This document shows positions 1 through 11,565 of a stretch of DNA of 64,000 nt, piece after piece. A program made the position numbers and the translations under genes. The first letter of the stretch is position 1. Each line of letters begins with the position of its first letter. This DNA is from Chlorops oryzae (taxonomy: Eukaryota > Arthropoda > Insecta > Diptera > Chloropidae). The stretch is taken from assembly GCA_020466095.1 (NCBI GenBank), contig CM035806.1, positions 123,582,938-123,646,937 on the forward strand, written 5' to 3'. The notes below the pieces were generated by a model, which searched no databases, was not told the origin of the DNA, and worked only from the letters and a program-made list of their open reading frames with translations.

Positions 1-369
1 TTCCTGCAAAAGTCGAATTCAAGGAACAATTTCCCAGTTTCCACATCTCAAAGGCTTTTAATGTCCTTTTCAGTACTCGCATGCGAAAGTACTTTCGCTT
101 CCTGCTTCATTGCAAAGGAAATAGGTTTCGATGCCTCCATTTGGCTTCGTATCAGTCCAATTGGAATTTGAACAATAGTTTAGCTGCATGGTATCGTAAT
201 GTGGGAGCCCGGTCGCTCGGTCGTTCAGCCTTCCCTATCAGCTCGCGATGGTTTCATTTTTTGTACGCTTTTCTTTCGTTCTAATCTAAAAGAGTAGGTC
301 GCTTGTCTCATTCGTCACAAGTGCCTTCATACATATATATTGCACTACATACATATATAGGTGGGTAGA
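1..369. other. Non-coding stretch, no gene recognised
   Basis: I see no conserved reading frame, only a 67-codon open frame with no family resemblance. Short ATACATATAT runs occur near 330-360. It abuts a TIR element that starts at 370. Confidence 0.5.
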
Positions 370-573
370 TACCCAGCAGAATATTATATCGGCGGTGATC
401 AAGTCCGCGCGTCTTTCAGAGCGGACGCCTCGGTCAAATGCTCCGCATGACAGTGTCAGCGAGGTGGAGCGAAAAAGTCATGCCCGATTGTCATTTACAT
501 TTTGAACTCGTCTTGCTTGAATCTCATTAGCTGCTTAAATTTAAATATGGTTTTAGCGTCAGGGGATCATTTG

Positions 574-646
574 CGAGATGTAGCGTATGGCATGCATACT
601 AGCCTCATAATCCTAAGATCGCGGGTTCGATCCCTGCCCGAGCCAA
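574..646 (+). pseudogene. tRNA-like module (Met-CAT-like)
   Basis: An A-box-like TAGCGTATGGC (581) and a perfect B box GGTTCGATCCC lie in tRNA spacing. The T arm forms a 5-bp stem (one G-U pair) around TTCGATC, and the anticodon-loop position reads CTCATAA. The acceptor and anticodon stems do not pair properly, so this is not a functional tRNA. It sits inside the TACCCAGC element, and the sister copy has an equivalent module. Confidence 0.55.
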
Positions 647-752
647 ATAATATTTGTAGAAGAAAAAAAGATTTTTAGAAAAATTCGAAATACACGAAAA
701 ATCGCGATGAGAGAAAATCCTCTCTCGAAACTCGAGCTTCCTTCCTGAACTC

Positions 753-753
<1 letters not shown>

Positions 754-805
<52 letters not shown>
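754..805. repeat. (GA)n microsatellite
   Basis: Uninterrupted GA dinucleotides for about 50 bp, between the tRNA-like module and the hAT MITE. Confidence 0.95.
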
Positions 806-807
<2 letters not shown>

Positions 808-819
808 GTCAAACGGGTT

Positions 820-1377
820 CAGTAATGCCAGATTTTCCCGATAAAAAAAAACCCCATATATTGGAAAAAGCCCACTTTTTCCCCATTTTCAAAAACTAAA
901 AACCCACGAAAAAACCTAGAATGGTTTTTTGAAAATATGGGCGTACCGATTTCAAAATTGAACATTGAATTTAAACACAATATTTTAATATTTTAATAAA
1001 AGTATCAAGAAAATAACAAAAAATAAAAGTAACTTAAAATTGCAGTCTTATTCATGACTTAAAAAAAAAACCAAGTTTCTTTATATGCCTGCCACACGTA
1101 GATCGAAATTGCTCAATTTCAGAACAAAATTGAAATTGCCTCAATTTCAAATGTCAAATTTGTTCTGAAATTTTTTGAAATTGCTCAATTTCGATCTACG
1201 TGTGGCAGGCATATTACAACACTTAGGTAACACGATTTTCATTCTCATAAGTAGTAAATATACCTTAAATGTAGTGCAGAAATTTCGATATAAAATTACC
1301 CATACTTTTCCCCATGTCACGTTATTTGAGTGAAAAAACCCACAATATGGGGGAAAATCCACAATCTGGCATCACTG
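820..1377. mobile_element. hAT-type MITE, 558 bp
   Basis: The element starts CAGTAATGCCAGATT and ends AATCTGGCATCACTG, flanked by a perfect 8-bp duplication AACGGGTT (812-819 and 1378-1385). The CAGNGATGCC terminus and 8-bp duplication are hAT hallmarks. It has no transposase and carries a nested foldback at 1082-1214. A diverged left-end fragment lies at 3936-4052. Confidence 0.85.
1082..1214. repeat. Palindromic foldback MITE
   Basis: Arms of about 42 bp starting ATATGCCTGCCACACGTAG are inverted around a short AT-rich core. The core contains AATTTTGTTCTGAAAT-like sequence shared with the foldback at 28685-28820, suggesting one diverged family. It is nested within the hAT MITE. Confidence 0.7.
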
Positions 1378-1613
1378 AACGGGTTCTAAAAATAAACAAC
1401 GAGAGAGGGGAAAAAAGAGCACATGCAGCTCTCAAATACTTTTTTCGCTGCAGCGGACTTTCTCGCGCTGCCCCGATGAACTTGTCCGGCTTGAAGCGCA
1501 ATGCCATTCGTGTAGAAATTTCACCGTGCGACTCCATTACAAAGGGAATTGGGACGGCTCCTTTTTCACGCGGAGTTCACCGCGGATATCCGCCTGACAA
1601 TTTCTGCTGGGTA

Positions 1614-3168
1614 GGTACTTATTTTTATGTTTTTTGCAGCTCGAGTGCATGGGAGAGGTGCACGAACGAACTACCTGTAAAAAGTTGCGACGATTTTGTT
1701 CCTCTGCAATAAAATTTCGTTCTTTAATGTGCATACGAAGCCCAGTCGGAAATAACATTCATTTTGGTCATTATCGTCATATGTCACCGTGATGTCATAA
1801 CAGTTTTCGATTTTTGTATTTCCGATTGGGAACCTTAACTGCTGCTCGGTCTATTCTTCTCTTCTTGTCGGGTAGGTTCTTTTTTACATCTTTGATTTGA
1901 ACTTTCTTTTTGCCCGTTTTTATTTTTATTTTTATTGTTTACTTTTGTGTTTAACTCGCTTTTCTGCTCTTCGTCGTTCCAAAAGATTCTTTCAAATCAA
2001 TTGCCTTCGTTACCTACATAGAGTTCAACTTCCTTCTTTATATTTCTACTCCTTTGTTTTGCTTTAAATCTTCGTTTTCGTTTTCGAGTTCGAGTTCATT
2101 TTCATTTTCTTTTGTTTTGTTGTTGCTTTACCATTTCACTTAATAAAAATCCAAAGCTTTTGAAACGCATCAAATTTTAAGATGTTTTTCTTCTTTTTTA
2201 TAAGTATACAATACCTATATATTCACATAGAAATGAAATGCGATCTGGCAACGATGACTGCCATTGTTTGAGTCGTTAAGCAGTCTAAGACATTAATCAA
2301 AAAGAAAGTAGTCGAATGAAAAGCCTTTCATCGCGATAAGATGAGTTTTAAAGATTAAAAAAAGAAAAGAAAATATTTTGACCGAAGAGAAATTTCTCCT
2401 AATGACAGTAACATATTTTCAAAATTAATGACGTAAGAAGAAATGAGCCAAAGCGAAGAAGTAGAAGCTTTAAACAAACACCAAGATCATCAAACATTCT
2501 TGTGTTGACACCAAAGACTGTGCGGCAGGGTAGATACAAACGAACTCCAGTTTACACTAGTGTATAAAATCTTAGATTTTCGCGAAGGCAGAGTCCAAAC
2601 TGTGATCTTTAAAGCAACTCGGTGTCGCTGATCACTAAAATGGCATTAATAAAAAATTCCAGAAAACATTAGCTGAGATATAGGCCAAATTTTTGTTTTA
2701 ATTTATCGCTTATTATTATTATTAAGTATATTAATATTATATACAAAATATATACACATATGTATACATACAGCCCTGTAGAGAGTGGAGAAGGGGGTTT
2801 CCCCCGGGACTGGGCTTTCTAAACGGGCCCATAATTGCTCAGGAATTTTTTTCTGCCCGGCATGGGACCTTTTTTTTGTGGTCGCAGGCAGGTCAGGGGA
2901 CAAAAAATCCCCTGGGACCCAAGCACATAGGTTCTAATCGATGGCGTGGGTTTTCAAACACAGAAAATTATGATTTTTAACCCTTTACCGCATGCGAAGC
3001 CATATTGTTTCTGACAAAAAAAAAAAAAAAAAAAAAAAACGGAAACAAGTTATTTGTAAATGAAAAACGATTATCTGCATCAATAGCCTTATTATAGCCT
3101 TAATAAAACCATTAGCTAGTAAAAAAGATTTATTGCCATTTTTTTAATACATATGTATATCGTGCAGT
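1614..3168. other. Mostly single-copy non-coding sequence
   Basis: T/C-rich intron-like sequence (1850-2160), then AT-rich sequence. A GC-rich patch (2790-2930) with CCCCCGGG and CCCCTGGGACCC may be a transposon end. An A run lies at 3018-3040. No conserved frame was found. Confidence 0.45.
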
Positions 3169-3588
3169 GTACCCGGCACATTAGTTTTGTGCGGATCTTG
3201 TAACAGCTACAACTTTGTTCCGTCCGTCTGTGGTCGGATCTCCTTCCAAACGGCTGGACCAATCAAGTCAGAAATTTGGCACGCAGTTTTGCTGGACCTC
3301 GGGATGGATCCGTAGTAAAAATATCCGCCCACTGCCACACTCACAAATGGAAATTTTTCGTAACTTCGGAATGAAAAGGCGTAGAAGCTTCAAATTCGCA
3401 ACATTAGTTGACCAAGACGAACGAAAGAGGTGTAGGAGAAAAACTGATGTGATCTGATCACTGCCACGCCCAAAATTTGAGATTTTTGTAAATTCCGTAC
3501 GGAAAGGCAAAACATAGTAAGTCAAAATTCTCGGAACGCTGAGCATAGGAAAGTCGGGTTTGACAGATTTTAGCTTTCTTACTTGTTT
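3169..3588 (+). mobile_element. INE-1/DINE-1-like element, subfamily B
   Basis: Non-autonomous Helentron-type repeat. It starts near TACCCGGCACATTAG, has the CCGTCCGTCTGTGGTCGGATC segment and GCCACGCCC motifs, and ends TTAGCTTTCTTACTTGTTT. It aligns along its length with 30088-30724 and 43978-44825. It encodes nothing; open frames here are incidental. Confidence 0.7.
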
Positions 3589-3935
3589 AAGTGGTACAAT
3601 TGATAGGTAGATTTGAGGAAAATACGGTAGATTTTTTTGTATTAAAGTAAATCATTTCAAAACTAAATAATAACTATGTAAGAATGTCGTACATATGTGC
3701 TTTAAAAAAAACAAAATCAGGTGTGTGATTGGATTCCCGGGAATTCACTTCCCCGGGAAATTGAAATAAATACTCGGAAATTTAAATATGTTCGAAATTT
3801 TTTAGTTCGAAAGTTTTATCGTATAGCCGCTCTTTTGTTTTTGACAATGTCATTTCTTTCAAAATTTCCATACATTCTTCAAAATATTGGAGGAACGAAA
3901 TTCCCTTTCCCCATTTTTGGGGAATTTTTTTTTAG
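3589..3935. other. Non-coding; solitary CCCGGGAATTC-like MITE end
   Basis: Contains GGATTCCCGGGAATTCAC near 3731 and CCCCGGGAAATTG, resembling the ends of the MITE family at 52704, 53312 and 54473. The opposite end was not found. Confidence 0.35.
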
Positions 3936-4052
3936 TGGTGCCACATTTTCCCGAGAAAAAAACACCTTAAAATTATTAAAAACCCCTTTTCCAAATTTTC
4001 CGAAATCAAAAAACCAACGAAAAATCCCACAAGGATTTTTTGAAAAAAATAG
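3936..4052 (+). mobile_element. hAT left-end fragment
   Basis: TGGTGCCACATTTTCCCGAG, followed by AAAAACCCC-type and AACCAACGAAAAA segments, parallels the left half of the 820-1377 MITE. It is a solo 5' end; I see no partner terminus or duplication. Confidence 0.5.
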
Positions 4053-4355
4053 GAAATGTAAGGAGGTCGTGGTATATATATACTGTGATTGCATGAATGT
4101 TTAAATTAAGGAAGTTAGCTTGAAAATATAAATTGTGGAAGTCATGTGAGCCGTAATGGTAATGTTGGCTATTAATTCGCCAGTTGGAGAAAAAATTTGG
4201 CTGTTTTAGAGGTATTTTCGTTTGTTTAGCGACTTCTCTTACTGGCAGCCCTGCTCACATCTGACAATCAGTTGTTTGCCGAATTATCAACAAGAGAGCT
4301 TTTACGCGTAACCAATCCAATCGCAAAAATTGCATACATTCACATTGCCCACCTC

Positions 4356-5531
4356 CCCAACAAACAATTTCGCTAAAAATAAGCTTTTTTAAAGCTTGTC
4401 AACTCAAGCCTAGGCTTACAATAAGTTTCCAAAACCTTTGAAGTTCGTTTTAAAAACATATCAGTATAAGCGAAAAACCAACGAAACGGCACCCCTTTTT
4501 ATAAGCTTATCATTTTGTTTACAAAACGTTTATTTTAAAGTTTTGTAGTGCTTCCAAAAGACATTTGGTAAGCTTATATTTTCTCTTTGAAAACTATATT
4601 TTTAAATGTTTTGTAATGCTTTCTAAAGGTTCTTTATATACGGTTGAAAATAACCTGTAAAAACGAACACTTCCTATTTACAAGAAAAGGTTTTGTAAGT
4701 GAGCTATTAAACGTTTTCCAAGCTTGCACAAATTCTTTTCTCCAAAAACAATATAAAAATTTTTCTTTAGCAAGCATTTATTAAATTTTTATAAAAAAAT
4801 ATTTTAAGTAAAAAGGACCTTATTCTGGTTGAATGGTTGAAGTAGTCGTAGCAGTAGTCTTGGCAGCTTTAAGTTTTTGCCGATTTCTGGCAAATTGGAA
4901 AAACTATTTGGTTGCTCTCGCAAATTCTCCGTCGGGTTTTTCAAATTTAATCCTGAAGGTATCTGAAATGCATAGATTGCCTTATTATTGCAAGTCTTAA
5001 AAAATTTTGGGAAACTTTGCTTACTTTTTATGGCCATTGCAACGTTGGTATCTTTTATTGACCTCTTGGAATCTGTTCCCCGCCAAGCAAATTTTTCCGC
5101 TAAAGTGTCTGTCATTATTCTTCCCCAACAGTTTTTCACAAATTTTGTCGATGCTTGTCACTTGAAATTTCCACATAAACTAAACAAGCGCAAGAGCAAA
5201 AGACTGCAATACTCGCGGTTTGTCAAAAATTCTTAAGAATTTGATTCACATAGCGGTGATTTTTTTATATCAGCAAGACAAGTTTTGAAAAGCTTATTAA
5301 TGCTAGCAAAGCAAGCGTTTTATAAGCAATTGTAAATAGTTTATATTTAATGTTTATAAAAGATTTATTTTAGAGATATTTGTATGCGATTTTTAAATGT
5401 GTGGATTTTAGAGTTACAAAACGATTTTTATAAGGATTTTTGTAAGTTTTTATAAATCACTTATATATTACGCTTACAAAAAGTTTTTTGAAATAATTTG
5501 TTGTCTAACATTTACACTTTGGTTTGTTGGG
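4356..5531. mobile_element. Possible TIR element, CCCAACAAAC ends
   Basis: CCCAACAAAC at 4356 and GTTTGTTGGG ending at 5531 are inverted. Both flanks are rich in AAGCTTATAA/TTTTGTAAG-like words facing each other, as in a foldback element, around a less repetitive 4800-5250 core. No target duplication is visible. Confidence 0.35.
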
Positions 5532-5637
5532 TCTGCTCTAACGAAACCGCCTATAAATACTGTTGACGTTGGAGCTAGTTCTTTTGTCTATATTAACGTC
5601 AATATAGATATGGGGCCATATGGCGCAAGGCTCCCTG

Positions 5638-6738
5638 TAGGATTTTTAATATCAAGAGGTGTTTAAGGCAGAGATTGTCAGGCCCATTAAACGTCCATAA
5701 GCGACATTCAAAAGCTGTTTTATAGCTTTCACATCGACAGCGTGTACATGTGAGTTTGAAAGCTGTTTTTTTTTTTTTAATTTCGAGAGAATGCGAGAGA
5801 GCAGCACAGCTGACGCTCTTTTTTTTCGTACGCTTGTTGTTTTTGTGCTAGTACACGCTAAAATATGAACTTGGCGAGTCGCCACTGGCGAATTCTTTCC
5901 TTCGCTAATGCTCAAGCGAAACGGACGTTTTTTCAAAATACTTGCACAAAATGTCATTGAAAATTGGTTTTGCAATTTTACGTACAAGTTGTTTTCACTG
6001 TAAGCTTTTAAAAGCTTTCAACACATAGACACTTATGCGTATGTATCGTACCCTGACAACCTCTGGTTTAAGGCCATGGGACCCCATATACCTACTTTTA
6101 AAAATACACTCAAATTCTAAGTTTCATTGAAATATATCGAAAAAGTCCGATTTTGGGGCAGTTTTAAGATTTTTGTGACAGACCCTAGTACTGGAGGTAC
6201 CCTTAATAATGGACCCATTAAAAAAATCTTTGGAAAGGATGTTTATTGCTACAAAGGAAGCATAAGTGCCTATATTCGTTCAAGTCCCATTTGAATTTCG
6301 GATGTAGGAGCCAATATTCGAAAAACGCCCTTCTGCCACGCCCACTTTTACAATTTTTTTAAATCATATTACTTGCCTTTAGATATAATCAAATACTAAA
6401 TTTCATCAAAATATCTTGAAAAACTCTGGTTTTAGAGCAGTTTTTGTGATTTTCGTAACAGACCCTGGTACTGGAGGTAGCCCTAAAAATGGTCCGATCG
6501 TGTCCATTTTAATCTTACTCATGTCCCCGTGAGAATGCATTACAGATTTTGCCAAGATCGCTCAACTCCTTCGATAAGAAAACTGTATACAGACAGACGG
6601 ACATGTCTAATTCGAATCTCCTGGTGACGCTGATCATTTCTATATCTATTTTGTATGGTCTAGCTCGACTGGTTCTGGGTGTTACACACAACCACACAAA
6701 CGCAATATACCATCAACACAGAGTGTGTCGAGTATAAA
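5638..6738 (-). mobile_element. INE-1/DINE-1-like, subfamily A, split by a hAT
   Basis: Read on the minus strand, the 5' end is the complement of CACAGAGTGTGTCGAGTATA at about 6719-6738. The body has the AATGATCAGCGTCACCAGG-type segment, GGGCGTGGCAGAAGGGCG and CCTCCAGTACTAGGGTCTG. The sequence breaks at GTTTAAGG and resumes after a 397-bp hAT. The 3' hairpin is not recognisable here. Confidence 0.75.
5669..6065. mobile_element. hAT MITE, 397 bp
   Basis: Ends CAGAGATTGTCAGG and CCCTGACAACCTCTG are inverted, with a perfect 8-bp duplication GTTTAAGG (5661-5668, 6066-6073). Removing it restores the INE subfamily A sequence. No transposase is present. Confidence 0.85.
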
Positions 6739-7369
6739 AAGTAATAAGAAAATATGTCTCTATTAAAGTGCATGTCAGTGTATTTAGAAAACGCAACTAA
6801 CATGAACTCGCATTGGATAAAAAGTTCTTTAGTTTATTGAAGAAAAATTTGCAAAGCATTCCAGAATTTGAATGAAAAAAGAAAAAAATGAACGCATTTG
6901 TGCTGCTGGAAAATAGGTAGATTTTAAGCTTTGTGCGGTGACCCAAGAAGAAGTTCAAATTTAATGAATGATATACGGTAGATCTACCGAAGTGAGAACA
7001 CTGATCTGAAAAGGTTTACTTTCAATGATAGAAATAATGCTCGATGTTCAATCATTGAGATAATAAAGTTGCATCGATCTGCGGAGAGAGAAAAGCATTT
7101 TGTTTAATCGGTTGACATAGCACTCGCTCGTAGATTTGCTCGTAAATATCGTCAATAGTGTCCGATCGAAGGTGGATTTTTAGCCGAAGCCGAAGCCGAA
7201 CAATCGGCAGAGGTGAAGACTTCGGCTGAAGACCGAAGGCCGAAAGGCACAAAAAAGACCGCTCAAATTTTCTCTAAATTCTTTCGCTTTAGTCGCCCAT
7301 AAAGTGAGAATTTACAGCAATAATTCACTAGTGTAAAAGGTCTCAATGACCCGAGTAAAAATATTTGTA
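6739..7369. other. Non-coding, no gene recognised
   Basis: AT-rich sequence without a supported frame. It contains the CCGAAG-rich fragment annotated separately and ends at an assembly gap. Confidence 0.45.
7154..7250. mobile_element. Terminal fragment of a CCGACCGAAGG hAT-like family
   Basis: AGTGTCCGATCGAAGG followed by repeated GCCGAAGCCGAA and an inverted CTTCGGCTGAAG. The same terminus appears at 35438-35523 (reverse) and 57532-57590, giving three fragments of one family. Confidence 0.4.
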
Positions 7370-7469
7370 NNNNNNNNNNNNNNNNNNNNNNNNNNNNNNN
7401 NNNNNNNNNNNNNNNNNNNNNNNNNNNNNNNNNNNNNNNNNNNNNNNNNNNNNNNNNNNNNNNNNNNNN
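7370..7469. other. Assembly gap (100 N)
   Basis: Exactly 100 N, the usual placeholder for a gap of unknown length. The true distance between the flanks is not known. Confidence 0.99.
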
Positions 7470-7652
7470 AAGCTCTCAAACAAAACTGAATCAATCAATC
7501 AAAAAAGTGTCAAAAAAGCTTTTTTAGTAGCAACTGTCATCTTTCTAATGCCCCCTAGCGGAACACGATCGGACTTATACAACGCGAGATGCAGATAAAT
7601 AACGCCATCTATTGGAAAAATAATGGATTTCTTTTTACTACACCTAATATTA

Positions 7653-7846
7653 ACAGTAGAACTTATTTTATTTTACGTAGATTCTATGATATTTCCATCG
7701 TACAATGTATGATGGACGTATTTCTTTCACAGTAGAAACTATTGGATTTACAGTAGAACTTATTGTATTTTACGTAGATTCTATTATATTTTTCTACGTC
7801 TTCCTATCGTAGAAACAACGATGCAAAATTTTTTTAGTGTATCTAC
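7653..7846. repeat. Two-copy direct repeat, 97-bp period
   Basis: ACAGTAGAACTTATT followed by TATTTTACGTAGATTCTAT occurs at 7653 and again at 7750 with two or three mismatches. The intervening CATCGTA/CTACGATA words suggest further short palindromes. Confidence 0.75.
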
Positions 7847-8620
7847 ATCTTTCCGTCCGTCCGTCGCTTCTTCCAAAGTCAATTGATTCCATCGGCCAGC
7901 AGCAGTAAGTGGTACATGACAAGAACACTCCCGTCGTTGTATTTCTTTCCCCACATTAAGTATGTTTATATGCGAGCATCTCTCCGCCCCTTTCTTCGTC
8001 TCATCGGCAATTCAAAGTTTAGGTCTTCTTGTTCCTGATGCTGTTACTGCTCCTCGTGTTGTTATTATTGTTGTTGCTACTATTTTTCCATTTATAATAT
8101 GTATGATCTGTCTGTCTGCTGCGAAGTGATCTTTCCGTTTCAGCATTCGAAATGGAAAGAAAAGTTCACATTTGTTCCTTTCATTATTTCAATAGGCGAC
8201 ATGCCCTGTAAGAAAGTTCTTACCAATGATATTTTTGCATCAGTTGGTGTATGGAAATATGTATATACAGTGGACCCCCCACTAATCCGGCGTGACTATT
8301 CAGGATTATTCAAGGACTTCTTATCATATCTCGCGATCTGTAATTTTCGGACTACAAGATACTCTATTGAAAAAAATTCCGAACTGTGAGCTGTCTAAGG
8401 CAGGACTTTATTATCCGAAAAATTCGATAGTTCGACACTGCCCTAAAAACGTTTGTCGCAGTGCACTACGGAGTTATAATACGGTACACGATGGGGATGG
8501 CAATGGCAATGCCATCGACATAGTGGCATTCTATTCTCTTCCTACTGGCCATATTCGAATCCGGATCGTATGAACGTGCATATATGAATTTGAATGAATT
8601 GCTTTGTCATGTGGTCTCTC
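7847..8620. other. Non-coding, no gene recognised
   Basis: Single-copy-looking sequence with T/G-rich runs, apart from the pogo-like terminus at 8268. Confidence 0.4.
8268..8440. mobile_element. pogo/Tc1-mariner-type end, truncated
   Basis: TA followed by CAGTGGACCCCCCACTAATC resembles a pogo-type CAGT terminus, and internal TTATCCGAAAAATTCG echoes the TTCGAAT motif of the 33380 MITE. The partner terminus is missing. Confidence 0.4.
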
Positions 8621-10105
<1,485 letters not shown>

Positions 10106-10200
10106 TTCCATTCCGAAGAAAATGTCTGCAAAAAGCGCCTAAAGAAGATATCAAGTATATTGTACTAAGACCCAAGCACCGTGTAGTCGGTAGTTGAAAG

Positions 10201-10685
10201 TAACCAGCGGAAAATTATCTCCTGCATGGAAATGTCATCAGTGATGCCATCGATGACAAATAGGTGACATAGTAATGCATGACACTTTGGGGGACATGTC
10301 ATCGTGGAGGGATGATGTTCGCGTGCTTGAATCTCATTGGATATTGAAATTTAAATAACGTTTTAGCGTCAGTTGAACGTTAGAACGAAGTGGCATAGAT
10401 GATGAGTGCTGGACTCAGAATCCGAAGATCACGGGTTCGATCCCTGGCTGAGGTGAACAAAAAGAGAAGTTGTCAAATTGGTTTCTATAAATTGACATTT
10501 AGAGAGTAAAGAGCAATGTGCTGCTCTCAAATGCTTTTTCGCCATCGCACCCCCTAGCATGACAATGTCACCGGTGAATTCCTGTACAAATTTCATACAA
10601 AGTGTCATATGAATTGTCGTGCATACCGGATCCAAAGTCACCATGACTTTATCGATGATGTCAGCGGGACATTTGCCGCTGGGTA
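10201..10685. mobile_element. TIR element, TACCCAGC family, copy 2
   Basis: 485 bp with ends TAACCAGCGGAAAA and TTTGCCGCTGGGTA. It shares the same internal blocks in the same order as 370-1613 but without the hAT insertion, so it shows the pre-insertion form. It contains a tRNA-like module at 10391. Confidence 0.6.
10391..10456 (+). pseudogene. tRNA-like module (Leu-CAG-like)
   Basis: A box TGGCATAGATG, anticodon arm TGGA-CTCAGAA-TCCG (4 bp paired, CAG at the anticodon position), and B box GGTTCGATCCC with a four-pair T stem. The acceptor stem is not complementary. It is homologous in position to the module at 574-646, though the apparent anticodon differs. Confidence 0.55.
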
Positions 10686-11176
10686 TCTGTCGTTATTCTA
10701 TACGTATAGTCTGAATGTGTGTTCAGCACGAACTCGTAAAAAAACAGATTTGGTAAGAAAGATAAAAATCAATCCAATAGTATCAAGTATTTTTGAGAAA
10801 TAATCCTCTCAATGTTATAGAGTCACGAGAACAGTGAAAAAAAATTTTGAAAATCGACTGCTGACTGCTCTTTACTGTAGAACATTCAAACAATATGTTA
10901 GAGACACAATAATATAATATTGCCTTCAGTTGCATTCTAGTCAACCTCCCATCCATCCTCATTCAATGAATAATAAAGTTACGTTACTAAACAAGAACTT
11001 TTCAAATTAGGTCAACGGTTAATTATAAATTGCTCTAAATATTTTATCAACATTAGGGTAAATACCGGGTGCAGTCGACTCAAGTGAGTGGATGACGAGA
11101 ACAATGGGACGACGAACTCGACAGGGGGTTAAAAGAGGATACCACCAGCCTTATCATTCAATCTGTGTTTTTTTTT
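10686..11176. other. Non-coding, no gene recognised
   Basis: AT-rich, no repeat boundary or conserved frame seen. Confidence 0.4.
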
Positions 11177-11273
11177 TATACCCGACACACTCTGTCGAGG
11201 GTATATTGCGTTTGTGTGGTTGTGTGAAACACCCATAACCAGTATGGATACACCATACAAAATGTATATAGAA
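11177..11273 (+). mobile_element. INE subfamily A, 5' fragment
   Basis: TATACCCGACACACTCTG-type 5' end through ACACCCATAACC. It stops abruptly at GTATATAGAA, where the 3' end of an opposite-strand copy begins. Confidence 0.75.
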
Positions 11274-11563
11274 ACAAGTAAGGGTGTTATTGTCAGGCGA
11301 GCCTGACAATAGAATATCCGACACAGACACACATGTTCAAATAATTTTTAATATCAAGAGGTGTGTAAGGCCATTAGGCGCCCCATGTACTGACTTTTGT
11401 TAAATTTCTTTATGAAAACCGGCCTTTTGCCACGCCCACTTTTCCAATTTTTTTGTGGGCGGCTTTCATAGAGAAATTTAACAAAAGTCCGTATACGGGC
11501 CCCTTTATGGCCTTAAACACCTTGATATTAAAAATTATTTGAACATGTGAGTCTATCGGGTAT
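11274..11563. mobile_element. Two INE subfamily A 3' parts, tail to tail
   Basis: 11274-11440 is minus-strand, beginning with the complement of the 3' end (ACAAGTAAGGGTG plus the TCAGGCGAGCCTGA hairpin). 11441-11563 repeats the same sequence on the plus strand but lacks the hairpin. Together they form an imperfect inverted repeat of about 290 bp. Confidence 0.7.
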
Positions 11564-11565
11564 TT

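Larger units (their letters stand above)
370..1613. mobile_element. TIR element, TACCCAGC family, copy 1 (interrupted)
   Basis: The ends are inverted: TACCCAGCAGAA at 370 and its complement, ending TTCTGCTGGGTA, at 1602-1613. The body matches the copy at 10201-10685: shared CTTGAATCTCATT near 520, GTTTTAGCGTCAG near 550, a tRNA-like module, and CTCTCAAATRCTTTTTCGC. The match resumes only after a hAT MITE (820-1377) is removed. No clear target duplication is visible. It is non-autonomous and has no transposase. Confidence 0.6.

Noticed and set aside
1314..1712. 132-codon frame
   Set aside because: It crosses the right boundary of the hAT MITE into the host TIR element, so it is accidental.
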